Below, piece after piece: positions 1 through 8,836 of a stretch of 44,328 bases of DNA. The DNA comes from Necropsobacter massiliensis (GTDB lineage: Bacteria > Pseudomonadota > Gammaproteobacteria > Enterobacterales > Pasteurellaceae). The position numbers were made by a program, and so were the translations under genes. The DNA is taken from positions 1-44,328 of the forward strand of contig NZ_LN776191.1 of the NCBI RefSeq assembly GCF_000827595.2, written 5' to 3'. Below the pieces are notes generated by a model, which was not told the origin of the DNA, made no database searches, and saw only the letters and a program-made list of their open reading frames with translations. Within the stretch, counting starts at the first letter, position 1. Every line of letters starts with the position of its first letter.

Positions 1-181
1 CTTGTGGTTTTTTTATGGGCGATACTCGGCGAAGCGGCAACATTAAACGGATAAACGGCGTTTAGTTTTCATTAATTGGAATATTCAAAGTAAATGTTTA
101 ATCCCTCCCGCCTGACGAACCGAAAAATCCATACCAGATAATCGCCCCCTCCGGCAAATCCATCAAACAACCGAAAAACGC
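1..181. other. Left edge; no gene recognised
   Basis: The first 54 bases are open on the + strand in frame 1 and encode a hydrophobic tail that ends at TAA 52-54. This could be the last 17 residues of a membrane protein, but 17 residues are too few to identify it. Bases 55-181 show no convincing reading frame on either strand. A terminator made of two uptake signals follows immediately, which supports some gene ending just left of the window. Confidence 0.3.
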
Positions 182-221
182 ACCGCACTTTTTACTCAAC
201 ATAAAAGTGCGGTGTGTTTTT
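182..221 (+). terminator. Terminator from inverted uptake-signal pair
   Basis: ACCGCACTT at 182-190 and AAGTGCGGT at 205-213 are inverted copies of the DNA uptake signal. They can form a stem with a run of T after it (about 215-221). It probably ends transcription of whatever lies left of the window, insulating def. Confidence 0.65.
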
Positions 222-244
222 AGCGAATTTTTTATCTGTAATTG

Positions 245-273
245 TTAAAAAATTATAAAAAAGTCAGTAAAAT
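245..273 (+). promoter_or_regulatory. Possible def promoter
   Basis: A TTAAAA (245-250) and a TAAAAT (268-273) are separated by 17 bases in an AT-rich stretch just before def. Each matches the sigma-70 consensus imperfectly (4/6 and 5/6). This is the only reasonable candidate in the gap. Confidence 0.3.
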
Positions 274-314
274 AAACAACACTTATTTTCATTACGAAAT
301 TTAACAAGGAATTT

Positions 315-827
315 ATGGCATTATTAAATATACTCATTTATCCCGATGAACGTTTAAAGACAGTTGCCTCGCCCGTTGAGATATTTGACGAGGCACTGGA
401 TCAATTTATTGATGATATGTTTGAAACGATGTATCAGGAACAAGGCATCGGTTTGGCAGCAACGCAGGTTGACATGCATAAACGGGTGATTACTATCGAT
501 ATTGAAGGAACGAAAGAAAATCAACTGGTGCTGATTAATCCCGAAATTGTGGAAAGCAGCGGTGAAACTGGGATTGAAGAAGGTTGTCTGTCTTTGCCGG
601 GATTGCGCGGGCTAGTTCCACGCAAAGAAAAGGTTAAAGTGAACGCACTGAATCGAAAGGGTGAACCTTTTACTTTGGAAGCCGACGGTTTGTTGGCAAT
701 TTGTATTCAGCATGAAATTGATCACCTGAATGGAATCGTATTTGCTGATTATCTTTCTCCGTTAAAACGTCAGCGTATGAAAGAGAAGTTGCTCAAACTG
801 CAAAAACAAATGGAACGACAACAATAA
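315..827 (+). CDS. def: Peptide deformylase
   Basis: This 170-residue enzyme removes the formyl group from the initiator methionine of nascent proteins at the ribosome exit. All three family motifs are visible: GIGLAATQ (44-51), EGCLSLP (89-95, with metal ligand Cys91) and HEIDH (133-137, two His metal ligands plus catalytic Glu134). Length is normal. The start has an AAGGA ribosome site at 306-310. It opens the def-fmt-rsmB-trkA-mscL gene order conserved in Enterobacterales and Pasteurellaceae, but an uptake-signal terminator follows it, so fmt may have some transcription of its own. Confidence 0.97.
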   Translation: MALLNILIYPDERLKTVASPVEIFDEALDQFIDDMFETMYQEQGIGLAATQVDMHKRVITIDIEGTKENQLVLINPEIVESSGETGIEEGCLSLPGLRGLVPRKEKVKVNALNRKGEPFTLEADGLLAICIQHEIDHLNGIVFADYLSPLKRQRMKEKLLKLQKQMERQQ

Positions 828-834
828 AGTGAAG

Positions 835-874
835 AAAGTGCGGCATAATCAAGTGAAACAGACCGCACTTTTTT
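835..874 (+). terminator. Hairpin between def and fmt (inverted uptake signals)
   Basis: AAAGTGCGG at 835-843 pairs with CCGCACTTT at 863-871, followed by more T. The left copy differs from the perfect uptake core in its last base (GGC instead of GGT). The loop is 19 bases. It sits 8 bases after the def stop and may partly uncouple def from fmt. Confidence 0.5.
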
Positions 875-954
875 ATGGCGCGGACGAAACCGATTGACCG
901 CAGCCTATTCTCGGGTTACTTTTAAGCGCAGTAACTCTTACGACGCAGAACATT

Positions 955-1914
955 ATGATGAAACCATTAAAAATTATCTTTGCCGGTACGCCGGATTTTG
1001 CCGCACAACATTTACAAGCTCTAATTGATTCCCCACATGAGGTTATTGCCGTTTATACTCAGCCGGATAAACCCGCCGGGCGCGGTAAGAAACTACAGGC
1101 AAGTGCGGTCAAAATATTGGCTGAACAGCACCATCTACCGTTATATCAGCCGAAATCTTTACGCCAACAAGAGGCGCAGCAACAGTTAAAGGCATTACAT
1201 GCGGATGTCATGGTAGTCGTGGCTTATGGGCTGATGTTACCGAAGGCGGTGTTGGAAGCGCCGCGTCTGGGGTGTTTAAACGTACACGGTTCTTTATTAC
1301 CACGCTGGCGTGGTGCGGCGCCGATTCAACGGGCGATTTGGGCGGGGGATGCGCAGACCGGCGTGACCATTATGCTGATGAATGAGGGGCTGGATACGGG
1401 CGATATGCTGCATAAGGTGTATTGTGATATTGCTGCTGATGAAACTTCCGCCAGTCTTTATCATAAACTAGCGAAAATGGCGCCTTCCGCATTGATTGCG
1501 GTGCTGAACGGCTTGGATGGCGGTCAATTTAAGCCGCAGCTACAAGATGAAGCGCTGACAAATTATGCCGAGAAATTGTCGAAAGAAGAAGCGAAGCTGA
1601 ACTGGCAATTATCCGCGCAGCAGCTTGAACGCTGTATTCGTGCATTTAATCCGTGGCCGATGAGTTATTTATTAACCTGCGATGGACAAGGTAACGCGCA
1701 GTCTCTGAAAGTGCATCGGGCAACGGTACTGCCGCATCAGAATGCTGTGCCGGGCACTATTTTACAAGCGGATAAACAGGGCATCCAAATTGCGACCGCA
1801 CAAGGCGTGCTGAATATTCTACAATTGCAGCCGGCGGGGAAAAAACCGATGTCGGCACAGGATTTATTAAACGGCAGAACGGATTGGTTTACTGTAGGTA
1901 AGGTGCTGGTATGA
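955..1914 (+). CDS. fmt: Methionyl-tRNA formyltransferase
   Basis: Transfers a formyl group from 10-formyltetrahydrofolate to Met-tRNA(fMet), the step before translation initiation that Def later reverses. The N-terminal formyltransferase domain has the folate-binding and catalytic block from Asn109 through [15 protein letters not shown] (111-125), followed by the LDTGDML motif. The C-terminal OB-like tRNA-binding domain covers roughly 205-319. Two adjacent ATG codons (955 and 958) are possible starts. Neither has a strong ribosome site, and 958 gives MKPLKII, the more typical beginning. The stop overlaps the rsmB start by 4 bases, suggesting translational coupling. An uptake signal lies inside the gene at 1101-1109. 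Confidence 0.96.
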   Translation: MMKPLKIIFAGTPDFAAQHLQALIDSPHEVIAVYTQPDKPAGRGKKLQASAVKILAEQHHLPLYQPKSLRQQEAQQQLKALHADVMVVVAYGLMLPKAVLEAPRLGCLNVHGSLLPRWRGAAPIQRAIWAGDAQTGVTIMLMNEGLDTGDMLHKVYCDIAADETSASLYHKLAKMAPSALIAVLNGLDGGQFKPQLQDEALTNYAEKLSKEEAKLNWQLSAQQLERCIRAFNPWPMSYLLTCDGQGNAQSLKVHRATVLPHQNAVPGTILQADKQGIQIATAQGVLNILQLQPAGKKPMSAQDLLNGRTDWFTVGKVLV

Positions 1915-3296
1915 CGCAGCGTTTAAAGCAAGCCGCGCTGTTGCGGGCGCGCCGCAACGAGAAATCTTCCGCAAAAAACACCGCACTTTCGGTTCGTGCT
2001 GTGGCGGCACAGATTGTTGTGCAGGTCCTTGATCAGAAACAATCGCTTGCCGTGCTGCTGCCGCACAATCAAGCTCATATTAATCCGCAGGACTTGCCTT
2101 TATTGCAGGAAATCTGTTTTGGTGTTTGCCGCGTGCTGCCACGTTTGGAACAAGTATTGCGAGCGCTGTTGGTCAAACCTTTAAAGGGGAAAGTTCGTAT
2201 CGTACATTGTTTACTGCTGGTTGCATTGTATCAGCTTTTGTATATGCGAATCCCGGCGCACGCGGCGGTGGATGAAGCGGTTAATGCCACGGCTAAGTTA
2301 AAGGTTGAGCATTTTCGCGGGCTGGTGAACGGGGTGTTGCGCCGTTTTTTGCGTGAACAGGAGCAGATTCTGGCAAAGGTTGATCAACACTGGCAAACCT
2401 TACACCCGGAATGGTTGGTGAACCAACTGAAAACGGCGTATCCGAACTGGCGTGAGATTATTGATGCCAATAATCAAAAACCGCCGATGTGGTTGCGCGT
2501 GAACCCGCAGCGTTGCTCGGTCGCAGAGTATCAGGCGTTGCTGGCGCAGCAAGGTATTGAAAGTTACTGCCCACAGTCGGCGCAGGCGCTGTGTTTGGTA
2601 CAGCCGCGAGCGGTCAGTGGGTTGCCGCATTTTGCCGATGGCTGGGTGAGTGTGCAGGATCTGCATGCACAATGGGCGGCACAGCTGCTGGCACCGCAGA
2701 ACGGCGAATTGATTTTAGATGCTTGTGCGGCGCCGGGCGGCAAAACGACGCATCTTTTGGAATTGGCGCCACGGGCGCGGGTGGTGGCGCTGGATATTGA
2801 ACCGCATCGTTTGCAGCGAGTGGCGGAAAATCTCACCCGTATGCGTCAACAGGCACAGCTGGTTTGTGCCGATGCGGCGACACCGGCGCAGTGGATTGCT
2901 CAGGTCGTTTCCAATGAAGGAGAAAGTGCGGTGCAATTTGACCGCATTTTGTTGGATGCGCCTTGTTCCGCCAGCGGCGTTATCCGCCGTCATCCGGACA
3001 TAAAATGGCTGCGCCAAGAGACGGATATTGCGCAGTTGGCGACATTACAGGCACGGATTCTAGATGGATTGTGGGCAAAATTAAAACCGAACGGCGTGCT
3101 TGTATATGCAACCTGTTCCGTGTTGCCGCAGGAAAATTCGCAGCAGATTGCCGCATTTCTGGCGCGTCATTCCGATGCCGAATTGTTGCCGTTGCCATTT
3201 ACGCCGCAAAAGAGTTGCATCGGTCATCAGTTTATTCCCCATGCCCAAGCTGGTGACGGGTTTTACTATGCAAAACTTAGAAAGTGCGTGTATTAG
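1911..3296 (+). CDS. rsmB: 16S rRNA (cytosine-967-C5) methyltransferase
   Basis: RsmB (Sun/Fmu) methylates C967 of 16S rRNA using S-adenosylmethionine. It has an N-terminal NusB-like RNA-binding domain (about 25-160) and a Rossmann methyltransferase domain with [10 protein letters not shown] (about 270-279), the DAPCS motif IV (catalytic-cycle Cys about 352) and the TCS motif VI near 400. The start overlaps the fmt stop (ATGA). The first ~25 residues are basic and include an ACCGCACTT uptake signal at 1980-1988, so the N-terminus may be extended compared with relatives. A second uptake signal lies at 2924-2932. Confidence 0.95.
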   Translation: MTQRLKQAALLRARRNEKSSAKNTALSVRAVAAQIVVQVLDQKQSLAVLLPHNQAHINPQDLPLLQEICFGVCRVLPRLEQVLRALLVKPLKGKVRIVHCLLLVALYQLLYMRIPAHAAVDEAVNATAKLKVEHFRGLVNGVLRRFLREQEQILAKVDQHWQTLHPEWLVNQLKTAYPNWREIIDANNQKPPMWLRVNPQRCSVAEYQALLAQQGIESYCPQSAQALCLVQPRAVSGLPHFADGWVSVQDLHAQWAAQLLAPQNGELILDACAAPGGKTTHLLELAPRARVVALDIEPHRLQRVAENLTRMRQQAQLVCADAATPAQWIAQVVSNEGESAVQFDRILLDAPCSASGVIRRHPDIKWLRQETDIAQLATLQARILDGLWAKLKPNGVLVYATCSVLPQENSQQIAAFLARHSDAELLPLPFTPQKSCIGHQFIPHAQAGDGFYYAKLRKCVY

Positions 3297-3300
3297 GCGG

Positions 3301-3361
3301 CAATGATACGCCGCAGTCAGCGCGCATCACCGCTGCGCGCGGATAACTTAACGGGCGTTAA
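3301..3361. repeat. GC-rich small inverted repeats between rsmB and trkA
   Basis: The 124-base gap between rsmB and trkA holds several short inverted repeats: a GCGCGC pair flanking 9 bases (about 3320-3340) and the perfect 14-base palindrome TTAACGGGCGTTAA at 3348-3361. No T-run follows, so a terminator is unlikely. Function unknown. Confidence 0.35.
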
Positions 3362-3420
3362 TTCGCGCGATGGTTGTGAGCGGCATTGAGATTGAGCCGG
3401 AATGTTTAGAGAACGAAGAA

Positions 3421-4797
3421 ATGAAAATAATTATTTTAGGTGCCGGGCAGGTGGGTACCACGCTTGCTGAAAATCTGGTGAGCGAAGATAACGATATTAC
3501 CTTGGTCGATAACGAATACGCACGTTTGGAAGCCCTACAGGATAAGCATGATCTGCGGGTAATCAGCGGCACCGCGTCTTCGCCGAGAGTGCTGCGCGAA
3601 GCCGGTGCGGCGGATGCGGACTTATTGGTTGCCGTTACCAATTCCGATGAAACCAATATGGTGGCATGCCAGATTGCGCGGACTTTGTTTAATACGCCGA
3701 CCAAAATTGCGCGCATTCGCAGTTCGGCGTATTTGCGCGAAAAAGATAAACTATTCCAGCCCGATGTGATCCCCATTGATCATATTATTTCGCCGGAAAA
3801 ACTAGTGACGGAAGAAATTTCCCGTTTAATTGATTATCCCGGCGCGTTGCAAGTTTCTCATTTCGCCGACGGGCATATCAGTATTGTGGTGGTGAAAACC
3901 TACTACGGCGGACCGCTGGTGGGCTACACCTTATCGGCACTGCGCGATCATATGCCCTATATTGATTGTCGGATTCTATCGATCCTGCGTCAGGATAAGG
4001 TGATTCGTCCGCAGGGTTCGACGATTATCGAAGCTGGCGACGAAGTTACCTTTATCTGCGCCACAATTCATATTAAAGCCGTGATGAGCGAATTGCAGCG
4101 GCTGGAAAAACCGTATAAACGGATTATGATCGTGGGCGGCGGCAATATCGGTACCGGTGTGGCGAAACGGCTGGAGGAACAATGTTCGGTCAAACTGATC
4201 GAACGTAACGCGGAGCGGGCGACGGTGCTGGCGGAGAAGCTGGCAAAGACGTTGGTGTTTTGCGGGGATGCTTCGGATCAGTCTCTGTTGTTTGAAGAAC
4301 ATATTGAGAATATTGATGTTTTCTTATCTCTGACCAGTGACGATGAAGCCAATATTATGTCGGCGTTGCTGGCGAAGCGTTTAGGCGCGAAGAAAGCCAT
4401 GGTGTTGATTCAGCGTATGGCTTATATCAATCTGATTCAAGGCGGCACTATTGATATTGCGGTTTCTCCGCAGCAGGCGACGATTTCGGCCCTGTTAGGG
4501 CATATTCGCAAAGGAGATGTCACCAATGTGGTATCGCTGCGTCACGGTATTGCCGAGGCGCTGGAAATTGTCGCACACGGTGATGAAAGTTCTTCCAATG
4601 TGATCGGGCGTAAAGTGTCTGAATTAAAATTGCCGGTGAATGCGATTATCGGCGCGGTATTGCGCAACGGCGAGGTGATTATCGCCAAGAAAAATCTGGT
4701 GATTCAGGCAGAGGATCATGTAGTGGTTTATGTCAGCGATAAAAAACATATTCCGGAAATTGAGAAACTGTTTCAGCCGAGCGCGTTTTTTATTTAA
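3421..4797 (+). CDS. trkA: Trk potassium uptake regulatory NAD-binding subunit TrkA
   Basis: TrkA is the cytoplasmic gating subunit of the TrkH/TrkG K+ channel. The 458-residue protein contains two tandem RCK modules, each with a Rossmann NAD-binding glycine motif (GAGQVG at about 7-12 and GGGNIG at about 239-244) followed by a TrkA-C domain. The reading frame is open upstream to 3370, but the ATG at 3421 begins with [12 protein letters not shown], exactly the conserved N-terminus and length. The matching membrane subunit is not in the window. It lies in the usual place before mscL. Confidence 0.95.
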   Translation: MKIIILGAGQVGTTLAENLVSEDNDITLVDNEYARLEALQDKHDLRVISGTASSPRVLREAGAADADLLVAVTNSDETNMVACQIARTLFNTPTKIARIRSSAYLREKDKLFQPDVIPIDHIISPEKLVTEEISRLIDYPGALQVSHFADGHISIVVVKTYYGGPLVGYTLSALRDHMPYIDCRILSILRQDKVIRPQGSTIIEAGDEVTFICATIHIKAVMSELQRLEKPYKRIMIVGGGNIGTGVAKRLEEQCSVKLIERNAERATVLAEKLAKTLVFCGDASDQSLLFEEHIENIDVFLSLTSDDEANIMSALLAKRLGAKKAMVLIQRMAYINLIQGGTIDIAVSPQQATISALLGHIRKGDVTNVVSLRHGIAEALEIVAHGDESSSNVIGRKVSELKLPVNAIIGAVLRNGEVIIAKKNLVIQAEDHVVVYVSDKKHIPEIEKLFQPSAFFI

Positions 4798-4807
4798 AGA
4801 TATGTAA

Positions 4808-4841
4808 AAGTACTGTACTTATTGTGTTTAATTTCTATAAT
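4808..4841 (+). promoter_or_regulatory. Candidate mscL promoter with palindrome at -35
   Basis: A perfect TATAAT lies at 4836-4841. The -35 region is occupied by the 13-base palindrome AAGTACTGTACTT (4808-4820) rather than a good -35 hexamer. This could be an operator or an activator site controlling mscL apart from trkA. Confidence 0.4.
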
Positions 4842-4924
4842 GTGCGGTTTAGAATCCGCGCTAATATTTATCAATCGGATGAATCGTGGGTTCTAAATCA
4901 CTTCGCTTAATTTAGGAGCATTTT

Positions 4925-5317
4925 ATGAGTTTTATTAAAGAATTCCGCTAATTTGCCATGCGCGGTAACGTCGTTGATATGGCGGTCGGTGTGATCATCG
5001 GCGGCGCGTTCGGAAAAATCGTCAGCTCGCTGGTCGCCGATGTGGTGATGCCGGTGTTGGGTATTTTAACCGGCGGCGTGGATTTCAAAGATCTGAATAT
5101 CGTATTAAAAGAAGCAGTCGGCGATGTGCCGGCGGTTACGCTGAACTACGGCGCTTTTATTCAGAACATTTTTGATTTCGTGATTATCGCGTTTGCGATT
5201 TTCTTAATGATTAAAGGCATTAACCGGCTGAAAAAACCAGAGCCGGCACCAGCGCCGGAAGAACCGTCCAATGAAGAAAAATTGTTGACGGAAATCCGCG
5301 ATTTACTGAAAAAATAA
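4925..5317 (+). pseudogene. mscL: Large-conductance mechanosensitive channel with in-frame stop at codon 9
   Basis: MscL forms the pentameric emergency valve opened by membrane tension in hypo-osmotic shock. From the ATG at 4925, preceded by TTAGGAG, the frame reads MSFIKEFR then TAA (4949-4951), then [14 protein letters not shown] and the rest of an intact MscL. Relatives have Glu at this position, so a single G-to-T change (GAA to TAA) explains it. The remainder (two membrane helices at about 15-45 and 75-100, C-terminal charged helix) shows no further damage. An in-frame ATG at 4958 could allow re-initiation, giving a 119-residue product without the amphipathic N-terminal helix, but it has no obvious ribosome site. 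Recent mutation, sequencing error or leaky expression are all possible. Confidence 0.85.
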
Positions 5318-5334
5318 GTGAATTTCCACATAAG

Positions 5335-5362
5335 AATCTTCTCGCATGAGAAGATTTTTTTT
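5335..5362 (+). terminator. Rho-independent terminator after mscL
   Basis: AATCTTCTC (5335-5343), loop GCAT, GAGAAGATT (5348-5356) and a run of T. It has a perfect 9-bp stem. It closes the def-to-mscL cluster. Confidence 0.85.
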
Positions 5363-5410
5363 ATCCGGAAATGCTACAATAGACCGATTACCGACAGAGG
5401 GAGAGTACAA

Positions 5411-5833
5411 ATGACAGAGCTTGACGCATTACAGGCACAAACCCGCGAAATTATCGAGGATTTGCTCAGCGACGGCAGTGATCCGGCGGCGCTTTATATT
5501 ATTGAACACCATATTGCCCATTATGATTTTGATAAATTGGAAAAAATTGCGGTGGAAGCGTTTAAAGCGGGATACGAAGTGTCCGAAGCGGAAGAATTTG
5601 AGGACGATAACGGACGGGAAATTTTCTGTTTCGATATTATCAGCGAAGTCGCGTTAAAAGCGGAAATTATTGATGCGCAGCAAAAAGAGTTACTGCCGCT
5701 GGTAGCGAAATTCGGCGGCATCTATGACGGCTGGGGCACTTATTTTGAAGATCCTGACGCCACTGATGACGAATATGGCGACGACGGTGAGTTTTTCGAT
5801 GACGAAGAAATCGAAGAAAAGCGTTTGCATTAA
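5411..5833 (+). CDS. rraB: Ribonuclease E inhibitor RraB
   Basis: RraB binds RNase E and lowers its mRNA-degrading activity. The 140-residue protein matches the family over its length, with the conserved IIEDLLSDGSDPAALY and DGWGTYFEDP blocks. The C-terminus is very acidic, as usual. The open frame extends upstream to 5318 through the mscL terminator. The ATG at 5411 is preceded by GAGGGAGAG and is clearly the start. A TACAAT at about 5374 may be its -10 element. Confidence 0.92.
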   Translation: MTELDALQAQTREIIEDLLSDGSDPAALYIIEHHIAHYDFDKLEKIAVEAFKAGYEVSEAEEFEDDNGREIFCFDIISEVALKAEIIDAQQKELLPLVAKFGGIYDGWGTYFEDPDATDDEYGDDGEFFDDEEIEEKRLH

Positions 5834-5850
5834 AAACTTCAGCAAAAATG

Positions 5851-5880
5851 ACCGCACTTTTTAAAGTGCGGTTCGTTTTT
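5851..5880 (+). terminator. Terminator from inverted uptake signals after rraB
   Basis: ACCGCACTTT (5851-5860) and AAAGTGCGGT (about 5863-5872) are nearly adjacent inverted uptake signals forming a tight stem, followed by TCGTTTTT. Confidence 0.75.
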
Positions 5881-5938
5881 GAACTATTTTTCCCCGCGCT
5901 TGCCTAATCAATGATTATATTTAACCTAAGGATAAATT

Positions 5939-6652
5939 ATGAAATTAAAATATGTTGCTATGCTGTGGGCGGCGTTGCCGTTTGCCGCTCCCGTTATGGC
6001 GGATAATCCGCTGGCATCGGATAATGTCGTCGTGTTCAGCGCTGAAGCGGAACAAGAGGTGGCGCATGATGCGTTACAGGTCGCCATGTTTATTCAGGTG
6101 GAAAACGCCAATTTACAGCAAGCCAATAACGCGGTAAACGAGAAAATAAATCAAGCGTTGGATATTGTGAAGCGCTATGAAGCGATAGAAATCCGTGACA
6201 ATTCGCGCACGACCCATGTGCGTTACAGCGATTCCGGGAAACAGAACGGCTGGGTCGCGCGTGCGCAGCTGATGTTGCAAAGCCGAAATACTGAAGCGCT
6301 GGAAAAAGCCTTGGGCGAGCTGAGCGGTACGCTGGCTATCGAATATGTCAACTCTTCGGTGTCGTCGGCGGCACTTTCCGGCGTGGAAGATGAACTGGTT
6401 AAACAGGCGCTGCAAAAAGTCGAAGGTAAGGCTCGGATGATTCAGACTGCGCTACAGGCGAAAGGGTACAAAATTCTTGAGCTGAAAGTCATTACGCCGA
6501 CAGGAAATAATGACTATGCGCCGTTGCCTTACGGCGTGATGGCAAAAGCCAATGGGTTTAGCGAAGGCAGTGACGGCGGTGTGCCGTTGGGAGGCGGTAA
6601 AGCAACCGTGCGCGCTCGTGTTGACGCGCGAATTGCGCTTATCAAGGATTAA
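5939..6652 (+). CDS. SIMPL (DUF541) domain periplasmic protein, YggE-like
   Basis: This 237-residue protein begins with a signal peptide (about 1-21, ending PVMA before DNPL), so it should be periplasmic. The rest is a SIMPL/DUF541 domain like E. coli YggE, for which a link to lower oxidative stress has been reported. The biochemical role is unknown. A good ribosome site (CTAAGGA) precedes the ATG. It is flanked by an uptake-signal terminator upstream, and its stop codon overlaps the -35 of the slyD promoter. It looks like a single-gene unit. Confidence 0.8.
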   Translation: MKLKYVAMLWAALPFAAPVMADNPLASDNVVVFSAEAEQEVAHDALQVAMFIQVENANLQQANNAVNEKINQALDIVKRYEAIEIRDNSRTTHVRYSDSGKQNGWVARAQLMLQSRNTEALEKALGELSGTLAIEYVNSSVSSAALSGVEDELVKQALQKVEGKARMIQTALQAKGYKILELKVITPTGNNDYAPLPYGVMAKANGFSEGSDGGVPLGGGKATVRARVDARIALIKD

Positions 6653-6680
6653 TGACAGTCTGTCATATTTCCTATACAAT
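6652..6680 (+). promoter_or_regulatory. slyD promoter with palindrome over -35
   Basis: ATGACA (6652-6657, 5/6 match to TTGACA), 17-base spacer, TACAAT (6675-6680, 5/6 match to TATAAT). The -35 lies inside the 15-base palindrome ATGACAGTCTGTCAT (6652-6666), a possible operator. The -35 begins on the last base of the upstream stop codon. Confidence 0.65.
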
Positions 6681-6714
6681 GAATGTGTTTTTTAACCGGC
6701 AATTGAGGTAATGA

Positions 6715-7335
6715 ATGAAAGTTGCAAAAAATGTGGTTGTGAGTATCGCTTATCAGGTTCGTACCGAAGACGGCGTATTGGTGGATGAAGCGCCGGCGAA
6801 CCAGCCTTTGGAATATTTACAAGGGCATAATAATTTGGTTATCGGTCTTGAGAATGCGCTGGAGGGAAAATCCGTCGGCGATAAATTTGAAGTACGCGTG
6901 AAACCGCAGGACGGTTACGGCGAATATAATGAAAACATGGTTCAGCGCGTGCCAAAAGAGGTGTTTGTCGGAGTGGACGAGCTGGTGGTCGGCATGCGTT
7001 TTATCGCCGATACTGATGTGGGTCCATTGCCGGTGGTGATTACCGAAGTGGGTGAAAACGAAGTGGTGGTAGACGGCAATCATATGCTGGCGGGACAGGA
7101 ATTACTGTTTACTGTCGAAGTGGTGGCTACCCGCGAAGCAACATTGGAAGAAATCGCTCACGGTCATATTCATCAGGAAGGTGGTTGCTGCGGCGGTCAT
7201 CATCATGACAGTGATGAAGAAGGTCACGGCTGCGGTTGCGGCGGTCACCACCATCACGGTCATCACCATGAGCATCATGCACATCATCACGCCCATGACG
7301 GCTGCTGTGGTGGCAAAGGCGGTTGTCAGCATTAA
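6715..7335 (+). CDS. slyD: FKBP-type peptidyl-prolyl isomerase SlyD, metal-binding
   Basis: SlyD is a cytosolic prolyl isomerase/chaperone that also binds nickel and delivers it to [NiFe]-hydrogenase maturation. Residues 1-70 and 120-150 form the FKBP domain, and the segment between them is the insert-in-flap chaperone domain. The tail from about 155 to 206 is very rich in His and Cys, with repeated CCGGHHH-like clusters typical of SlyD metal binding. Length is normal. An ATG at 6711 is out of frame; the 6715 start gives MKVAKNVVVS, as in E. coli, with GAGGTA upstream. Confidence 0.95.
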   Translation: MKVAKNVVVSIAYQVRTEDGVLVDEAPANQPLEYLQGHNNLVIGLENALEGKSVGDKFEVRVKPQDGYGEYNENMVQRVPKEVFVGVDELVVGMRFIADTDVGPLPVVITEVGENEVVVDGNHMLAGQELLFTVEVVATREATLEEIAHGHIHQEGGCCGGHHHDSDEEGHGCGCGGHHHHGHHHEHHAHHHAHDGCCGGKGGCQH

Positions 7336-7356
7336 TTAAAAACGATGAAAAATTAT

Positions 7357-7395
7357 ACCGCACTTTTGGCAAGCTGAAAGTGCGGTCTTTTTTTG
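7357..7395 (+). terminator. Terminator from inverted uptake signals after slyD
   Basis: ACCGCACTTT (7357-7366) and AAAGTGCGGT (7377-7386) form a 10-bp stem with a 10-base loop, followed by CTTTTTTT. Confidence 0.85.
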
Positions 7396-7488
7396 CGTTG
7401 AATCTTTACATTGGTTTGCAGTGTAGTTATCGCCTTTTATTGATGAATTCTGTACAATTAAGCGTTTCAGTGATTATCGAGATTTTTT

Positions 7489-8820
7489 ATGAGTTTAACC
7501 CCGAATATTGGTTTTGTAAGTTTAGGCTGTCCGAAAAATTTAGTGGATTCGGAACGGATTCTAACCCAGCTGCGCAGCGACGGATATAATATTATTCCGA
7601 GCTATGAAAACGCGGATTTGGTGATTGTTAATACCTGCGGTTTTATCGACAGCGCGGTGCAGGAATCGCTGGAGGCAATCGGCGAAGCGCTGGAAGAAAA
7701 CGGGCGGGTTATTGTCACCGGCTGTTTGGGCGCTAAAGAAGATCGTATTCGTGAGGTGCATCCGAAAGTACTGGAAGTCAGCGGACCGCACAGTTATGAG
7801 GCGGTTATGACACAGGTGCATAAATATGTGCCGAAACCGCAATATAATCCGTATGTTAATCTTGTACCGGCGCAAGGGGTAAAATTAACGCCGAAACATT
7901 ATGCCTATTTGAAGATTTCAGAAGGGTGCGATCATCGTTGTACATTCTGCATTATCCCATCTTTGCGTGGCGATCTGGACAGCCGCCCGATTACACAGGT
8001 GCTGGATGAGGCAAAACGGCTGGCAGATTCCGGTGTGCGGGAATTGCTGGTGGTATCGCAGGATACCTCGGCTTACAGCCTGGATCAGGGCAAAGAAAAT
8101 CGCAATAAAACCGTGTTCTGGCATGGTAAGCCGATTAAAAATAATTTACTCAGCCTATGCGAACAGCTCGCCACCTTAGGCATTTGGGTGCGACTGCATT
8201 ATGTGTATCCGTATCCGCATGTCGATGATTTAATTCCGTTAATGGCGCAGGGTAAAATTTTGCCTTATTTGGATATTCCGCTGCAACATGCCAGCCCGAA
8301 AGTACTGAAAGCGATGAAACGCCCGGGCTCAATCGAACGGACGCTGGAACGCATTAAAGCGTGGCGCGAAATCTGCCCTGAATTGACTTTGCGTTCTACC
8401 TTTATTGTCGGCTTTCCTGGCGAAACGGAAGAGGATTTTCAGCTGTTGTTGGATTTCTTGCAGCAGGCGCAATTGGATCGGGTTGGTTGTTTTAAATTCA
8501 GCCCGGTTGAGGGGGCGGCGGCAACGGATATGCCGAATCAGGTGCCGGAAGCGGTGAAGGAAGAGCGTTTTCACCGTTTTATGCAGCTACAACAGCAGAT
8601 TTCCGCTCAGCGTTTGCAGCAAAAAATCGGCAAAACGCTGGCCGTTATCATTGATGAGATCGGCGAGCAAGGGATTATCGGACGTTCGATGGCGGATGCG
8701 CCGGAAATCGATGGGGTCGTTTATGTGGATAATCAATCGAATCTGGAAATAACGGTTGGTCAGATTATTTCCGTCACAATTACCGACGCAGATGATTATG
8801 ATCTGTGGGGTCATTGCTAA
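7489..8820 (+). CDS. rimO: Ribosomal protein S12 methylthiotransferase
   Basis: RimO adds a methylthio group to Asp89 of ribosomal protein S12 by radical-SAM chemistry. The N-terminal UPF0004 domain has its three cluster-binding cysteines (Cys14, Cys50, Cys79). The radical-SAM cluster is CDHRCTFC (Cys147, Cys151, Cys154). A C-terminal TRAM domain covers about 378-443. Length is the family norm. It ends 16 bases before ngt, so the two are probably cotranscribed. The same rimO-ngt neighbourhood is known in Actinobacillus pleuropneumoniae. Confidence 0.96.
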   Translation: MSLTPNIGFVSLGCPKNLVDSERILTQLRSDGYNIIPSYENADLVIVNTCGFIDSAVQESLEAIGEALEENGRVIVTGCLGAKEDRIREVHPKVLEVSGPHSYEAVMTQVHKYVPKPQYNPYVNLVPAQGVKLTPKHYAYLKISEGCDHRCTFCIIPSLRGDLDSRPITQVLDEAKRLADSGVRELLVVSQDTSAYSLDQGKENRNKTVFWHGKPIKNNLLSLCEQLATLGIWVRLHYVYPYPHVDDLIPLMAQGKILPYLDIPLQHASPKVLKAMKRPGSIERTLERIKAWREICPELTLRSTFIVGFPGETEEDFQLLLDFLQQAQLDRVGCFKFSPVEGAAATDMPNQVPEAVKEERFHRFMQLQQQISAQRLQQKIGKTLAVIIDEIGEQGIIGRSMADAPEIDGVVYVDNQSNLEITVGQIISVTITDADDYDLWGHC

Positions 8821-8836
8821 TTTTAAGGAACAGCTT

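Noticed and set aside
1-54. C-terminus of a drug/metabolite transporter at the left edge
   Set aside because: Seventeen hydrophobic residues are not enough to assign a family.
3348-3776. 142-codon open frame antisense to trkA
   Set aside because: It lies opposite a certain gene, has no ribosome site and no recognisable protein; a shadow frame.
7180-7335. His/Cys-rich low-complexity stretch as a repeat or misassembly
   Set aside because: It is the expected metal-binding tail of SlyD and stays in frame to a normal stop.
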